A stretch of 64,000 nt of DNA from positions 434,001-498,000 of the forward strand of contig CAMRHE010000655.1 of NCBI GenBank assembly GCA_947044405.1, read 5' to 3'. The position numbers and the translations under genes are program-made. Below, in pieces: positions 1 to 13,852 of the stretch; the first letter of the stretch is position 1; every line of letters begins with the position of its first letter. The notes under the pieces were generated by a model. The model was not told the origin of the DNA and made no database searches. It worked only from the letters and a program-made list of their open reading frames with translations. This DNA is from Leptodactylus fallax. Lineage: Eukaryota; Chordata; Amphibia; Anura; Leptodactylidae.

Positions 1-3000
1 TCCTTGCTAGCCTTTAATATTGCTAACAAGCTGTTGTTACAAGGATTTCTGAGTAAATCATCCTGACAGCACGGTTGGGTTCACGTCAGTACCACTCTGG
101 AGATGAAGGTGCCCATAGGAATATTATGAGCTGCACATGTGGAATTCTCATAGTAGAGACACTCAACAACCTCCACTTGTGCGCCAGTAATGAGAACAGT
201 CCAATAACAATCCCTACAAAAACATTTCCCTTCAATACTTCCCTGCCACTCAAAACTGAAGAAAAGGCTTTTATGGGAAATAAAGATTATGTGAAGCACA
301 GGAGATTATGGAGGCACAAACCACACACCTTAGCTTCTGCTACTGAAAAAAAAGGGGGCAAATTTAGGTTTCAATGGAGACAGATGGAAAGTCTTAATGG
401 TTACAAAGAACAGTTAAAGGGATTACAGAATCAGAGGCTGGTTGTAGTAGTGAAACTTTGAAGACTTTTAATAAAGAGTATTTACATATTATGTCTACAG
501 CTCCTATATAGATCTATGTGTTTCTATGGTAACAGACTACAAACGAATACTCTGTAGTCTGATCTTGCATCCTCGCTTCCATCTTTCTACTTCTTACCAG
601 GTTGGTAGGGCCGGGTTCACATCAGCGGTTGGCTCTCTGCTCGATAACAGTCTCAAAATCCTCAAAAACTGATTTTGAACAGTTCATTTTAAAACCTATT
701 GATTTCAATGGGTTGTATAAACCCTCCGCAGGTGTGCATTTGGAGCAAAAAGGTTGGACTTGCAGGACTTTTTCTCCGTCCAAAAAAAAAAAATAAAATA
801 AGGATTTCAGAGAGACAGCAACCAATCCATTTTTTTTTTTTTGGTTTGTTTTTTTAACATTGAGGTCTATGGAAGGCGGACACAAACGGATTACTAACGG
901 ATAGTGAGCTGTTTGTGTCCATTTTGTAATTTGTTTTTCCCTCTGCGCATTTTCAGAATGAAGAAGGGGAAAAAAAAAACAAAAACAAAAAAAACGATTT
1001 TGTCACAAACAGACACAGTTTGACGGACACCCATCGACTAAACCGTCTAAAAATACGGATTCGGGTACCCGTTGTGTAACCATTTGGAATCCTTTTTGGA
1101 CCAATTAGTTTTGACGGATACCAGGCGCAGGTGTGAACCTAGCATAAGAAGTAGTCGGGTGGATGGTAATATCACTGGAGGAGCAAATTACTTAAAATGA
1201 AAAACATGAAGACGTTGGTACATCCCAAGGTGTTTATGGTAAACCCATCTGGATAAAGAAGTGTTCGCTCGGGGACTCGCTGCCTCTCCATTCATCTAGG
1301 TAGAGCGAGATGCTGAAGAGAAGCAGAGTACAGCGCTCAGCTACCTCTGGCAGACCCATTATGATGGTAGGGGATCTCAGTGGCTGGCCCCACACTGATC
1401 AGACACTGATCACCTATGCAAGATGTAAACTTGACACAATCCCTTTAAAGCCTTGGTGTTCCTTTTCTCCACTTACAAGCTTTAATTCCTTCCTCCGTTC
1501 TTCCATACTCTTACTTATCTATCTTTAACCTTCAATCTTGCTGCCATAAAAATCATCATTATCGGCAGCATGACATGTGCCCCACGTTGACAACAACAAT
1601 GACCCTTCTCACTGGCAGCAAGGATTGTAATGATGGATCCTCAAGAATTTTGAAGACCACTTCCCCCATCTTGAGTGGCGCTGTCGACACTAACTACATG
1701 GTACAAGGTGCACCATCAAGGGCATAACAAGGCCAAAAGACCTATCCCTCTACAGTATATGAAGGAAAACCCCTTTAAGATCAGGGTTAGAGAAGCTGAC
1801 AGGTAGTGGGAGTGTCAGACGAGGAATGTTATAGAAGTCTAGGCTCTATTGTTCACATCTATGAGCTGAAACCAAAGTACTGTTATTGTATGGGAGACTG
1901 ACACGGTGTGATTGATGACTATTGATGGTAAATAAAGCCCCATTTAATTTTACTTTTACCTCTGGCGCCTTATTTCCTCCTCCTTATGTGTGATCTCGAA
2001 CCCAGCCCCACAAGGACTCTCAAGTTTGCAGTGAAGGACCACTCCAGTATGAAATCCATGACTGTCCAGGTGAATAGGTTTCACTTGCTGAGTCACCATG
2101 TGACATCTAGATACGAGCCCATCTGCTACACCTGCACGTCCTCCTCACAATGTGCTTAAAGGGGTTATCCGGACAAAAAATTTTATAATTTAAATAGGCC
2201 AGGGGAGGTAAAAAAAAAAAACAAAAAAAAACATACTCACCTTTCCTCAATGCTCCGGTCCCTCCCAGCACAGTCTGGTCCTGCCGGTCCATTGTTGTCT
2301 TCCAGCAGAAGTCCCCACCACATGTGACTACCGAGGTCACTTCCTGATGCTGGTGATTGGCCTCAGTCGTCACATGACTGCTGAGGCCAATCAGCGGAAG
2401 GGATCCGGGACATCACAGTGAGGAGTTTCACTTCTAGAAGACACTGGAGCAGCAGGACGGGATCTTGCTTGGAGGACACCGGAGCACCGGGGACAGGTGA
2501 GTATGATTTTTTTTTTCACCTCCCCCGGTCTAATTAAAATATAAGATTTTAAATATTATATGAATTATTAGATATATAGTATGATCCATATTTACTGTGA
2601 TAGGAATTCAGTCACTAGTTTTTTTGGTGAATTAACTGCTTCTGTCTGATCGTGGCCATTATTGAAGTAGTTGGACTGTAGATAAAGGAGTTGGTGGTTT
2701 GGCCTACCACCCCCACGGCCCTGCCTACAACCTAACCATCTGCTGCATACTCAGGGAAGTACGGAGTACCTTTGTATGTTTCAGATGCCACCAAAATTGG
2801 CTTGTGATGTACCCAACCTGAGGGACTTCAATGAAGCCAGGAGGGGGACTGGCCAACATGACTTCTTCTGAGATGGTCTCCACCCCTTTGACTCTACAGA
2901 CATGGGAATACAGGACGGAGTTTATCAATCTATCTATTGCAGATGGGTGATAATGTGGTGTGCCAATGATGCACGGCCCTTTCTTGCGCCAATGATATGC

Positions 3001-4533
3001 AACATATACCTGACATATTTCTTATAACTCATGCCAGAAAGCTGGCTTGAGTTATATATGTAGCTGACTGGCGTAGATTTCCATTCTGGCACACAAGAGT
3101 GCACCTGATTTATTAAGAGGCCAAAGCCTCTTGATAATTCAGGCGCACCTCTTGCCAATCGGGGTCTTCATTAAGACTGGCATAGGAAACACCAGTCTTC
3201 ATAAATTCCCCCCATAGTGTTTTCGGTATGATGTCAAACCTCCCAGAAAGTCAATGGAAATTGTTACTGTCCTGGATAACAGGTTGGTGAGAGTTTGGGG
3301 GCCTAATTCATCATGGCAGATGAATTGTCTTATAGAGGGAAGAGAAGACATGCTGCCACAGAATAGGAGCAGCACAGGAGAAGTCTTTAATATGTTGGGA
3401 GTGGGAGGTAGTTATCATGGATGAAGACAGCAGTCATCCTGGGCAGACTGAAGCGTGCAGACAGATAGGCACGTAAAGAGAGATTAGGGAGTACAGAGAC
3501 AGGACCAAATACCAATCCTCAAACCATTTTGTAGGGAAAGTGTAGAAAACAACAATGCCCACCTCTAAAGTTGTATTAAGAAGTTGAATGCGACACATGC
3601 CCACCTCTATTATATCACGCTGGAGAACCCCTTTAACTGAGTGTACCCCATATGACATACCAAGTCCAAGTAGAGCCCCAAAACCTCCCTGTGATAACAC
3701 ATACTGGTCTCCTGCACATGGGTCTCTGACTTCTGCTCTGTAGAATACTTTTCCCACAGTATAAAAGTGTATCCACGTGCTATACGCTGATATTCTGCAG
3801 AGTAAGGAATAGCATTGTGTGTAAAACAGGGCTCTGCTAGTGCAGGGTGTGTAAGTGAGCAATAATAAGTGAATCGAAAGTACATGGCAGGTGCATCTGC
3901 CCTAGTTTTGTTTTTTTTTCCATGAGAGCCAAATGAGTGTCTTTCTCACGCCCACTAACAACACATGTACAAGCGAAGTGACGGGAGGAAACGGCCCAAA
4001 CCTGCACATCGCAGGAAAAAGAAGATGTAATAACTGGGACTGGTTTGTTCACAGAGAAATCCTCCCTTGTGGAAAACCTAAGTGTTTTAAGCAATTGAAG
4101 CATTTGCTGAAAGCTAGACAGTCACCTGACTCACTCACACACATGCACACTCAGCTCAACCAAGTGGTGCAGGTATCCTGAATGGAGACAGGGGAGAAAA
4201 ACGCTGCAAAGCACCTCTGCTGACGGCTTACACTACATTCACATCTGCGCTCTCTTTTTTCTATCTATTTAATGTACCCATCTACCTACCTATTTATTTT
4301 CTATCTATCTATGTAATATCCATGTACCCATCTAATGTCTAACTATTGTATCTAATATCCACTGTATCTATCTATTGTATCTAATAGATACAAAAGAAAT
4401 ATATAATAGATTTTAGATATAGTTAGATGCAACAGATAAGCTACATAGTAGATATTAGATACAATAGAGACAAAAGATAGATACAATATAAAAATACAAT
4501 AGATATCTATTGTCCTTATTGTATCTAATATCA

Positions 4534-5110
4534 GGGTGGCTCAGTGGTCAGCACTGTAGCTTTGCAGCGCTGGAGTCCTGGGTTCGAATCTTGCCAAGGA
4601 CAACACCTGCATGAAGTTTGTATGTTCTCCCCGTGTTAGGGTGGGTTCACACCTGCGCTTCAGTCCGTCCGTTGCCAGGGTGTCCGATTACACCCTCTGC
4701 GCTGCGAAACCGTTTTTTTTTCCTCGGACACAAAGTCCTGCCTGTCCGACTTTGTTTCTGAGGAAAAAAATGGCTTTGCAGCGCAGAGGGTGTAATCGGA
4801 CACCCTCGCATTGCTTTAAAAACCCATTCAAATGAATGGGTTTTTAACCAATGCGTCGCTGACCGGTCTGTATCCGATGCCAATCCCGTTCGCCGAGATT
4901 TTCACTCGGATTGGCAACGGACGGACTGGAACGCAGGTGTGAACCCACCCTTAGTGTGGGTTTCCTTCGGGTACTCCGGTTTCCTCCCACACTCCAAAGA
5001 CATACTGATAGGGAATGTAGATTGTGAGCCCTATATGGGACAGTGACTGATAATGTCTGTAAAGCGCTGCGGAATATGATGGCGCTATATAATTAAGCAT
5101 AATAAATAAA
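4534..5110 (+). mobile_element. V-SINE-like tRNA-derived SINE, split by a MITE
   Basis: The left part (4534-4638) has a tRNA-like RNA polymerase III promoter: A box TGGCTCAGTGG at 4537-4547 and B box GGTTCGAATC at 4581-4590. The right part (4954-5110) has the central block TTCGGGTACTCCGGTTTCCT, then CCAAAGACAT, and a tail with AAAGCGCTG and an A/T-rich end. This architecture is that of V-SINEs. The two halves are separated by a 312-bp palindromic MITE. Confidence 0.75.
4639..4950. mobile_element. PIF/Harbinger-like MITE inside the SINE
   Basis: The inverted termini of about 38 bp begin GGGTGGGTTCACACCTGCG and differ at only two positions between the ends. The 3-bp sequence TTA is present on both sides (4636-4638 and 4951-4953). 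Removing the element and one TTA restores the V-SINE. Internal sequence is itself largely palindromic (GTCCGACTTTG and CGCAGAGGGTGTAATCGG blocks). A TTA duplication suggests the PIF/Harbinger superfamily. No transposase is encoded. Confidence 0.75.
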
Positions 5111-5227
5111 TATCTACTGTATCTAATATTTACTGTATGTATATATTGTATCTATTATCACTTCTATCTCTTATCCATCTATCAATCTCATATCTATCTT
5201 ATCTATGTATCTAATTATTGTATATCT

Positions 5228-5284
5228 CATATCTATCTATCTATCTATCTATCTATCTTCTATCTATCTATCTATCTATCTATC
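5228..5284. repeat. (ATCT)n microsatellite
   Basis: This tetranucleotide tract of ATCT units has one interruption and is set in a wider region of degenerate ATCT/ATCC repeats on both sides of the SINE. Confidence 0.85.
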
Positions 5285-7375
5285 CATCCAATGATCTCAC
5301 AGCAGACCACTGCAGCAGTCCCACCCACATTCAGCTGCTGGGATTGTAAACACTGGGTACAGCCCAGCCCAGTATAGGATAACTGTGTATTTTAGACCCG
5401 GACTCTCTATTGAACTACCAAGAGTAAATGTAATTGTAGACACATAAAGAAATGCTGGAAATCAACATCTCTTTAGATCCCTGGCCTCAAAGCAATGATG
5501 AGAATGCTAGTTATGGCTGACGTTCGTGCTCATTATATGAGGCTGGAGTTTAGGTTTGGCTGATGTGTCTGTTATTTGCCCCCCTGCCTATATAAACATG
5601 ATATGGTGGTCTAGGGCCGGGACAGTGGAGCAGGATTGCAGTTCCTGAGCAGTTTCTGGAGGCTTATGGAGCACAGATGCTGCACAAGTCTGGGAAAATT
5701 TCTATGTGAATGGAAGCTATTATGTGTGATCCTGTGTGTGAATGTGTACAGGGCAGGCCTGATATAATAGAGCACACACAAGACTCGCACTGCTTGTTTC
5801 CTTTTCCTGTTTTATTAACGTTTGGAGAGCGGATGATGAAAGTGAACGGACACCATGTTGTTTTTTTTTTTTTTTGCTCCTATTTTCCAGCATTGCAGTA
5901 ACTTACCCCATTCTGGTTCACTTGGAGGGCATGTTTGCTGTAGTAACCTCCACAAGGTGCTCTGGTCTAGTGCGGAGCTGACTTGTTTTCTTTGCTTAAT
6001 AATTTCTAACATTATCCCGCTTCCAAAAACTATATTAGGAAAAATAAACATAGTGGTGCGAGGCTGGAACCGATCACGTATAGAGAGATGATAGAAATGG
6101 GGTGTGGTCACATGACTTAGACAAAGACCCCATTCTATGGCATTTCTGCTCATTTAGGACTTTAATTAGCTAAATTGTCCTCATTAAGGACCCGGGTTCT
6201 CCCGCTTGTCCCCATCTGTTTCCCCTTCTGCTGATTTATTAAAGGGCAGTCGTGAAATTGCTCTTGTGAACTGAAAACTTTTCCTTCTGCAAAAGTTTAT
6301 TGTTAATAAAAAAGCCCTGCGGATTCTGTAAAGTGTCAATGTAAAGCATGTGGCGGTGAAATGCACCAAGGTCAGGATGGCGGTTTCCAAAAAGACACAA
6401 TTTTAGTTTATTTACTAAGATAAAAAGTGCTTTTTTAGTTGTTTTTTTTAATCCAGAAAATACTTACAATGTGCATGTAAGGTCCAACGGCATTACACGG
6501 GTCCATGCGGCATTACACAGGTCCAGCGGCATTACACTGGCATTACCCCTTAATAATAGGAGTGCTGGAGCAAGGTGCGCCAATTTTATCATATTGCACC
6601 AGAACTAGCTATGAGCTGGTGTAGATTTGTGCTACAGTTTAGGACACTTATAGTAAATCTACCAGGCCACCGGAGGACATCCCTTCCTCCCACTAAGCCC
6701 TGCCCACTTTTTGGAGGCAGAATAGCAAAAAGTTTCAAGGACTTACACAAAAAGTTGCATCTTTGCAACAGTTTTATAGCATAAAAAGTTTGAAGGGGTT
6801 GTCCAACATGTTTAATATGGCCATGAACATAACAAAACCGTACTCACCTCTACCCTGTCCTCTGGCGGCAGCTCCAGTCTTCAGTTTACAGGCATACGCT
6901 AGGCTTATCCAATGCTTCCACAAGGGCGACATATTGCAATGCCCTTGCCAGAAGGTATCTGTTGTATAATACAGTTGATACTCTGCTGGTATTAGTAATG
7001 ACTCCAATTCCTGCCGTTTAACTCCATAGATGCCACAGTTAATAGTCACAGGGGCATCAAAGTGGTAACACAGAGGAAGAGGACTCTATCACCCCATCAC
7101 TCTCCCCTTGTGATATGGTCATTTTGCGTCAATGGGTTGCTTGGGAAGCCCATATGTACCATAAAGAGGTTTTCCTAGACTAAGATATTGCTGACCTATC
7201 GTTAGGATAGGACCTCAATATCAGATTGATGGGGTCCCACACCCAGGAGCCCCATTGTGTGTTCAGGCAAGCACTGAGGCCTCTCCCTACTTTCCAAGCA
7301 CAGCACCCTACATAGTATAGTGGCTGTGCTTAGCATTACAGGTCTGCTTCATTGACTTGAATGGGACAGCAAACA

Positions 7376-7619
7376 GGCCGTTTTTTTTTTCGTTGGACAC
7401 AAAGTCCTGCATGTCCGACTTTGTTTCCGACGAAAAAAAGGATTCGCAGCGCAGAGGGTGCAATCGGACACCCGCGCATTGCTTTAAAAACCCATTCAAA
7501 TGAATGGGTTTTTAACCAATGCGTCGCTAACCTGTCGCTATCCGATGCCAATCCTGTTCCCCGAGATTTTCACTCGGATTGGCAGCGGACGGACTGAAGC
7601 GCAGGTGTGAACCCACCCT
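7376..7619. mobile_element. truncated second copy of the GGGTGGGTTCACACC MITE
   Basis: This matches the right three quarters of the element at 4639-4950 and ends with the same terminus, GCAGGTGTGAACCCACCC. The left terminus is missing and replaced by unrelated sequence. It lies 157 bp from the end of cfap300 exon 5. Confidence 0.7.
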
Positions 7620-7775
7620 CATCTGGCCTGTGAAGTAAAAGTGCTGCCAATCTAATACTGATGATCTATCCCAAGGATAGGTCATCGCTATTTTATTACC
7701 AGAAAACAATGTTGAAATGATACCAAGGAGGAAAAACACATACAAAAAGTGACACCAAAGAAATCGATGGTCTTA

Positions 7776-8021
<246 letters not shown>

Positions 8022-8094
8022 TTACTTCTTAGGACTCCTACCGATCAATAGGGAAGAACATGACTGTAAATTCAGAAAGGTTTTCATCACCTAC

Positions 8095-8261
8095 CTTACG
8101 AAGTTCATCCGAAACAACAAAATCTCCAACGTACTCATCGAGACATTTTGATATATATCCGCTCTCCTTGACAATGTTCTCCTCGTGCAAGTGATCAAAT
8201 AGAGACATGGACAGATGAGTGCACGGGATTTCTCTCGCTTCAATTTTCTTCACATTTGTCC
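8095..8261 (-). CDS. cfap300: cfap300 coding exon 4 (residues 92-147)
   Basis: This 167-bp internal exon follows the acceptor TTGCAG and ends at the donor GTAGGT. It encodes TNVKKIEAREIPCTHLSMSL followed by 35 residues ending VVSDELRK. The conserved human landmarks V-KIEA, PCT-LSMS, the DSGHIVKCLD-like block and ISDELR are all present. It ends in phase 0 and is separated from exon 5 by a 145-bp intron, the shortest in the gene. Confidence 0.96.
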
Positions 8262-11200
8262 CTGCAAGAACAAAAATCATCATTATCAGTAGAATTGAAA
8301 AATGAGTATCTACTAACCCTAGACTTTCTACATCGGTCACTAACAGGCCTTATTCCGCCGCAAACAACTTTCTACATCAGCTGTGGTGGAATAATGTGAG
8401 GCCTCCTGCACTCTCAAAAGCGGGTGCCCAACTGTGTACTCACAGCCAGGCATGGGCAAATCTGTGATCCTGACTGTTTAACCCTTTAGACGCCATGGTC
8501 AATAGCTACCGCGGCATCTAAGGTGTTTCAGAGGGAAGGCTTCCCCCTGGAGGCATCGGCACCCCTGAGAACAAAATCGTAGAGGTCCAATGCCTTTACA
8601 TGGCAGCCGGGGGCCTAATGAAAGCCCCTAGGGCTTCCTTAGTATAATCCTATTAGGCCGTGCCTCAGAAAATGATAGGCAATGAATTATAGAGGCGATC
8701 AGAAAATTGCAAGTTAAAGTCCTATAGTGTTAAAAAAAAAATAAAAAAATTAAATAAAGTTTTAAAAAAACCAAAACACAACAGTAAAATCACATTAACA
8801 CATTAATTCCCCCATCCCAAAATATTTAATAATAAAAAAGATAAAAATTAAAAACTTCACATACATATTGGGTATTGCCAATAATGTTCGAATGTTATTT
8901 TCCCCGCATGCTGAATGGCAAAAAAAAAAAAAAATATCGAAAGAAATGCTAGAACTGATGTTTTTTTTGTTTGCCAGCCAGTAAGAAAGCATTATAAAAA
9001 GCCTTTCCCAAAATAGCATCAATAAAAACATTTGGTCTTCCCACAAAAAATAAACCCTTGCACAATTCCATTAACGCCTTCCCGCTCTGCACCGTACTAT
9101 TACGTTGCACTGAGTGTGTAGCTAATGCTCAGCGCCTTAATAGTACGGCGCTATAATACCGCAAGCAAAGGAGCTGTGCCTGCGGCATCTCTTCCGGCAC
9201 TCAGCTGTGTTACATAACCGAGACCCTGAATTTATCTCCTAGATGCCGTGATCAATAGCGATCATGGCATCCAGGGGTTCAAAAAACCATCTTTTCATTT
9301 AAAAACACATAACGTAAACTAAAAAATTTAAACAAACATGTTAGGTATCCCCATGTGCATATAAGTCCGCACTATCAAAAAAAAAAAAAAAAAAGTATGG
9401 TGAACGCCGTAAAAAAAAATATCTATACCGCAATGCGCAAATTAACATATTTTGATCACTTTGCCTTCCCCAACAAAATATCAATAAAAAGTGATCAAAA
9501 AGTCATACATACCAAACATCGGTACCAATAGAAAGTACAACTTGCCCCGCAAATAAACAGCCCTGACAAATCTCCGTCAACAGTACAGTAAAATAGTTAT
9601 AGGCGTCAGAATACGGTGACCCCAGAAAAATCTTTCATTTTCAAAAATTGACGTTTTATTTGTAAGAGGTAAAACATAATAAAAACCCAGTATAAATCTG
9701 GTATCACCGTAATCGTAATGACCCGCCGGACAAATCTGCCATGTCATTATTAATGCAGAGTGAATGTCGTAAAAAAACAAAATGGAAAAAAATTAAGATG
9801 GAATTGTGAGTTTTTTTCACATGGACCACTAAAAAACGCTATTCAAAACATTATATGTTCCCCAAAATGGTGGCAAATGAAAGTACAACTCGTCACGCAA
9901 AGACTAAGCCCTCACATAGCTATAAAAATAAATAAATAAATAAATAAGTTTGGAAGGCGGAGAAGGAAAATATGAAAAAAGTTGCCGACCATGAATGTAC
10001 AAACTACCCTGCGTCCAAAGAAAAAAATAAAAAAAAAAAAAAAAGTAATGGATCTTGGAAAGATGCAATGGAAAAAAAACCTGTTATTATTTATAAAAAA
10101 AAATAAAAAAATACAAATTTGGTATCAGTTTATAGTATCGCCCCAATGAATACATTTATCAGGATATTTAAGCTGCACAGTAAAAGGCACAAAATTTACT
10201 GCATAAAAAGGCAAAGGCAAAAATGCTGTTTATTTTTCTTACCAGACAGTTAATAAATAAGATCTGCCATTGGGGAGAGTGTAGAGACCCCAATACACAT
10301 CACATGGTCAGCCTTCTCTATGTCTAATGTCTATGGCCACTTTAAGATGTAGTCAAGATAGACTGCTACAAAATCACAAATGTCAATGAAATTCCTCCTG
10401 AATGATCTCATCCGATGGCTGACCTATATCTACACCCAAGCATATGATGGGCTGTTTTCAAAAACCCCAAAAATGCTGACCCATAAATAGCGACAATTTA
10501 ATGATAGTCCCCAGGACTTGGCTGATAATCTTTATCTATTGTGTCTGAAAGGCTGGGTATGTCCTCGGGGAGAATTACACACAAGGATAGGGTTTCATCA
10601 CATGGGTGGGGAAAGCGATTGTCAATGTGACTCATCAATCACTAGTAACACAGGATGTAGAAGGTGTGGGCCTCGGCGGAGCCACAAACGTGCAGGTGAA
10701 GTGACAGCTACTCCCAGCGTGAGGCTGGCAACTACTGAGCGCCGGATAATAGACTGCACAGAAGGAGGCTCATCTCATCCAACAGTGAGGGCGATCGGGG
10801 GAAATTCTGTAACTAAAAAGTTAAATAACAATGGCCCTATCGGGTAGTGCTATTAATATACTCTGGGCTCTGTAATAAGTGGAGGGGCGGTGCAGAAACA
10901 CAATGAACACTTATACTCACCTGACCTCACCTCTCCTTGGTTCCCTCAGAGTCCTCTTCGGTGGTCTTCCAGCCTCCTGGGTAACATCACAGGCCTCAAC
11001 AGTCTCGTGGGGCGCGATAAAATTATGAGGCTGCTTCTATGCACCCCTCGGCATCACCCAGTAGGCTGGAGGAGGCTTTAAGACCATGTAAGAGTCCTGC
11101 ACCTGAAATGCAGGACTTTCCCTCTGACCCTTGGAGGCCCCCGCTGACATACAGCCCGGTGCAAGTGCACCATTTGCCCTATGGTAAAAGGGCCCTGATC

Positions 11201-11325
11201 TCAGCTGTGTTATACGTGAGTGTGATCATGTACGCAGATTCTGGAAATAGTGCAGATAGTCAAACCGGTAGAAGATGGAGCCTGAGAAGAGTTCAAGAAG
11301 TGCAGGGGGATCCACTATCCCAAAT

Positions 11326-11860
11326 TTAAAGTGTATGAAAATTTTTATTTATTTCTTGATAAATCCATAGTGCAAGTGAAGGGATCAAACTCTGCAATAA
11401 ACTTCACTAAGAAAAGTGTCTGGTCTGTAACTATTAATCCCATCTTTACATCTTATCTGAGTGATATTGTCCACACTCCATGCACAAGCATTATCAGTTT
11501 ACAATAAAGTCTATGGAAAGAAGATGAGGGGAAGAGGAGAAGGAGAGAGACAGAGATATGAGGCCATATAAGTCATTCCTGTCAGGTGAAGGCTGGATAG
11601 TAATTGCTGATAACCCAGCTATGTTGTGAAAAGAAAACTGTCTCTCTATAGTGCAGATGTCTAAAGTTTGAGCTGCTCTTCTCTTCCTCCCCCTCCCCTC
11701 TCCATAGACGTCTATTGTACTGATATAATCAGTGGCAGAAGGAGACAAATAAGTGAAGGAACAGACGTTTTTCCTATATAAAAGTATATTACAGAGGTTA
11801 TTCCTCTCATTTCCACTATGTGTTTATGAAAAAATAAATAAAAGTATACTTACTCTTTAA
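11326..11860. mobile_element. Kolobok/T2-like palindromic MITE
   Basis: The element lies between TTAA sites at 11326-11329 and 11857-11860, with termini AGTGTATGAAAATTTTTATT and its inverted counterpart ending AAAGTATACTTACTCT. Internally it has opposed GAAGAGGAGAAGGAGAG and CTCTTCTCTTCCTCCCC arms. The right TTAA is also the left TTAA of the next element. It is related to 39733-40231. Confidence 0.65.
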
Positions 11861-12189
11861 GGAACAATCTAGGCAGAACTGGTGCACTGTGTCATGTACA
11901 GGACCAGAGGGGTAGTGCATGACATAGGGATTGTCTTTGGGTTTTTTTTGGAATTGTGTTGCCCCCCTGAACTAGGTATAACACATTTTACAAGGGTCTT
12001 TCTTTTTCCTGTTTCAATCTCAAGAAGCAACACAAAACATTAAAAAACATATAAAAATTCCCAAAAAGTCAAATTTTGTAACCACCAGCTGTTTTAGGCA
12101 CATTTCTTAAAAAAAAAAAAAAAAAGGCCCACAGAAAAGTATATGGTGTGTCACCTTATCATTCACTTCTAGGTTTAGTGTCCCTTTAA
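11857..12189. mobile_element. Kolobok/T2-like MITE abutting the previous one
   Basis: TTAA is present at 11857-11860 and 12186-12189. The inverted ends are AGGAACAATCTAGGC-like on the left and TTCTAGG...GTCCCTT on the right. It shares its left TTAA with the element at 11326-11860. Confidence 0.5.
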
Positions 12190-12786
12190 GATTTGTATGG
12201 TAATGGAGGGGAGCTACAATGTGTGCAATAGACTAAAACCAGCTATACACATTACACGTATACTGGCGTCTGCCATTTCGATAAGGATCTCCTGTATATG
12301 GAGGGGCTGTCAGGCACACCCATGAACGTTTGCTTCTGAAGGGCAATTTCATCGGCCATATTTCATGGCCCACTGCAAATGTACACCAGCAAATAAATGA
12401 ATCGTAAATGTTATCTCCTGAACAAAGGATCATTTTTTATAGAAGTATTTGCTGAAATGTTTGCTATTCTTATCTATCCCTCCCTTCCCTGTAAATCTCT
12501 CATGAATTACCATAGTTGTAAATGGCTAATCCAACAGCTTTCTGTCAAGAGAGGCAGAAATTTGTTGATCACCGGAAATGTTAAGTTTCTTGTTGTATTT
12601 TTACGGATTCTGTTTTATTCATTTTATATTAAGCAAATCAAGGGTGTCATACGTAACCACAGGGCCACAGCGCAAAACATGGAACGAGGCTACACCATGA
12701 CCACTATTAATAGTAAATTCAGGACATAAGGTGTTTGAAATGTGTCTCCAATATGAGGGATATGTCTTTACATAATACACAAAAAT

Positions 12787-12925
12787 AATCCACACAGTGA
12801 TGTCATAGTATAGAGATAATAAACACAGTGATGTCACAGTACAAGGATAATATACACAGGGCAGTACAAGGAAAATACACAGTGATGTCACAGTACAGGG
12901 GTAATAAGCACAGTGATCTCAGAAT
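12787..12925. repeat. degenerate ~30-bp minisatellite
   Basis: Four or five imperfect units of the form ACACAGTGATGTCACAGTAC plus GGGATAAT occur in tandem within cfap300 intron 3. Confidence 0.75.
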
Positions 12926-13029
12926 TAAGGGACAATGCGAACACACATCACAGAGTGGTGCATAAGAAAGCTGTAAAAATATTTATTTCAAATTAAGATA
13001 AATTGGGGTAGATCTGCCAGTACTCTATT

Positions 13030-13199
13030 ATGGTAGGTTCACACTAGAATCTGAGCCTCTCCGTTCCCCATTTTGCTTGAAATTGGCAGAGAGAAAAGTC
13101 CTGCAAGGAGGACTTTTTAAGCAGATAGGGTTTCTGTCTTTTGGGTCCCCAAGCAGAACCAAAGGATGGAAACCTGAGTCCTAGTGTGAACCTAGCATA
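13030..13199. mobile_element. short palindromic MITE (GGTTCACACTAG ends)
   Basis: Left end TAGGTTCACACTAGAATCTG and right end CTGAGTCCTAGTGTGAACCTA are inverted copies. Internal AGTCCTGCAAGGAGGACT is also palindromic. The GGTTCACA terminus recurs in elements near 600, 4639, 23520, 26221 and 27379. Confidence 0.65.
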
Positions 13200-13428
13200 G
13201 GATTTAATTCAAACTAGTCAGTTTTAAACTACACCAGATTTATCACAGTGACTAATGGTGAATGATAAATCTGGCACAGTTGGCTTAGTTTGTAACAAAA
13301 AATTGCACCACAAATTTGTCCCTTTTTTGGAGTATTGCCATTGCAACTTAAGCTGTGCCCCTTTGCCAACAAGCCCTATCCCTTCTCAGTAAGTCCCACC
13401 ACCTTGACATACAAGTTGTCAAAACCAG

Positions 13429-13829
13429 TTAAAGGGAACCTGTCAGGTTGATTTGGAACACCAAATCACCCTTCACACACTTCCTTACAGACCAGAGGTT
13501 TAGTGTCCCAAAACGTCCTGTTTAAAGAAAATAAACCTTTATTTCCATGAAAATCAGCATTTTATTCTTATACAAATTAGCTGAGGGCTTTAGGGGCGTG
13601 TCTTCTCCTGCCAGGCCTTGTTATCTAGAACAGAGAGTAAAGTCCAAGTAGGAGGAGAAACGTCCTTAGGCCCTTTTCAGCTAATTTGCATAAGAATAAA
13701 ACCCTGACTTTCATGGAAATGGATCTGCAATGCAGAATAAGAAAGACATCTTTGAAAAGAATAGAAGCCACCCTACACGGCACTGTCATTAGTTTGATAC
13801 TGCTTTTCCTGCTGACAGACTCCCTTTAA
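13429..13829. mobile_element. Kolobok/T2-like palindromic MITE beside exon 3
   Basis: It is flanked by TTAA at 13429-13432 and 13826-13829. The ends are AGGGAACCTGTCAGGTTG and, inverted, CTGACAGACTCCCT. Internal arms pair TTTCCATGAAAATCAG with CTTTCATGGAAAT. The AAAGGRR terminus and TTAA target are known hallmarks of Xenopus T2/Kolobok MITEs. It has no coding capacity. Confidence 0.75.
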
Positions 13830-13852
13830 AATGTATAAAGCTATGAGCTCAC

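Larger units (their letters stand above)
8262..13852. other. cfap300 intron 3: AT-rich interspersed repeats
   Basis: The 8450-10250 part is an AT-rich repeat with many A runs, phrases such as GGTATCCCCATG and GATGCCGTGATCAATAGCGA, and no long reading frame. Similar text recurs at 32460-34220, so it is interspersed, but I cannot classify it. The remainder holds the TTAA-flanked pair at 11326-12189, a short minisatellite at 12787-12925, a palindromic MITE at 13030-13199 and the Kolobok-like MITE that ends near exon 3. Confidence 0.6.

Noticed and set aside
518..531. GTTTCTATGGTAAC as an RFX site
   Set aside because: One good half-site only, and no promoter or gene start could be placed near it.
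4581..4590. B-box sequence as a tRNA gene
   Set aside because: The A and B boxes belong to the tRNA-derived head of a SINE; no cloverleaf could be drawn.
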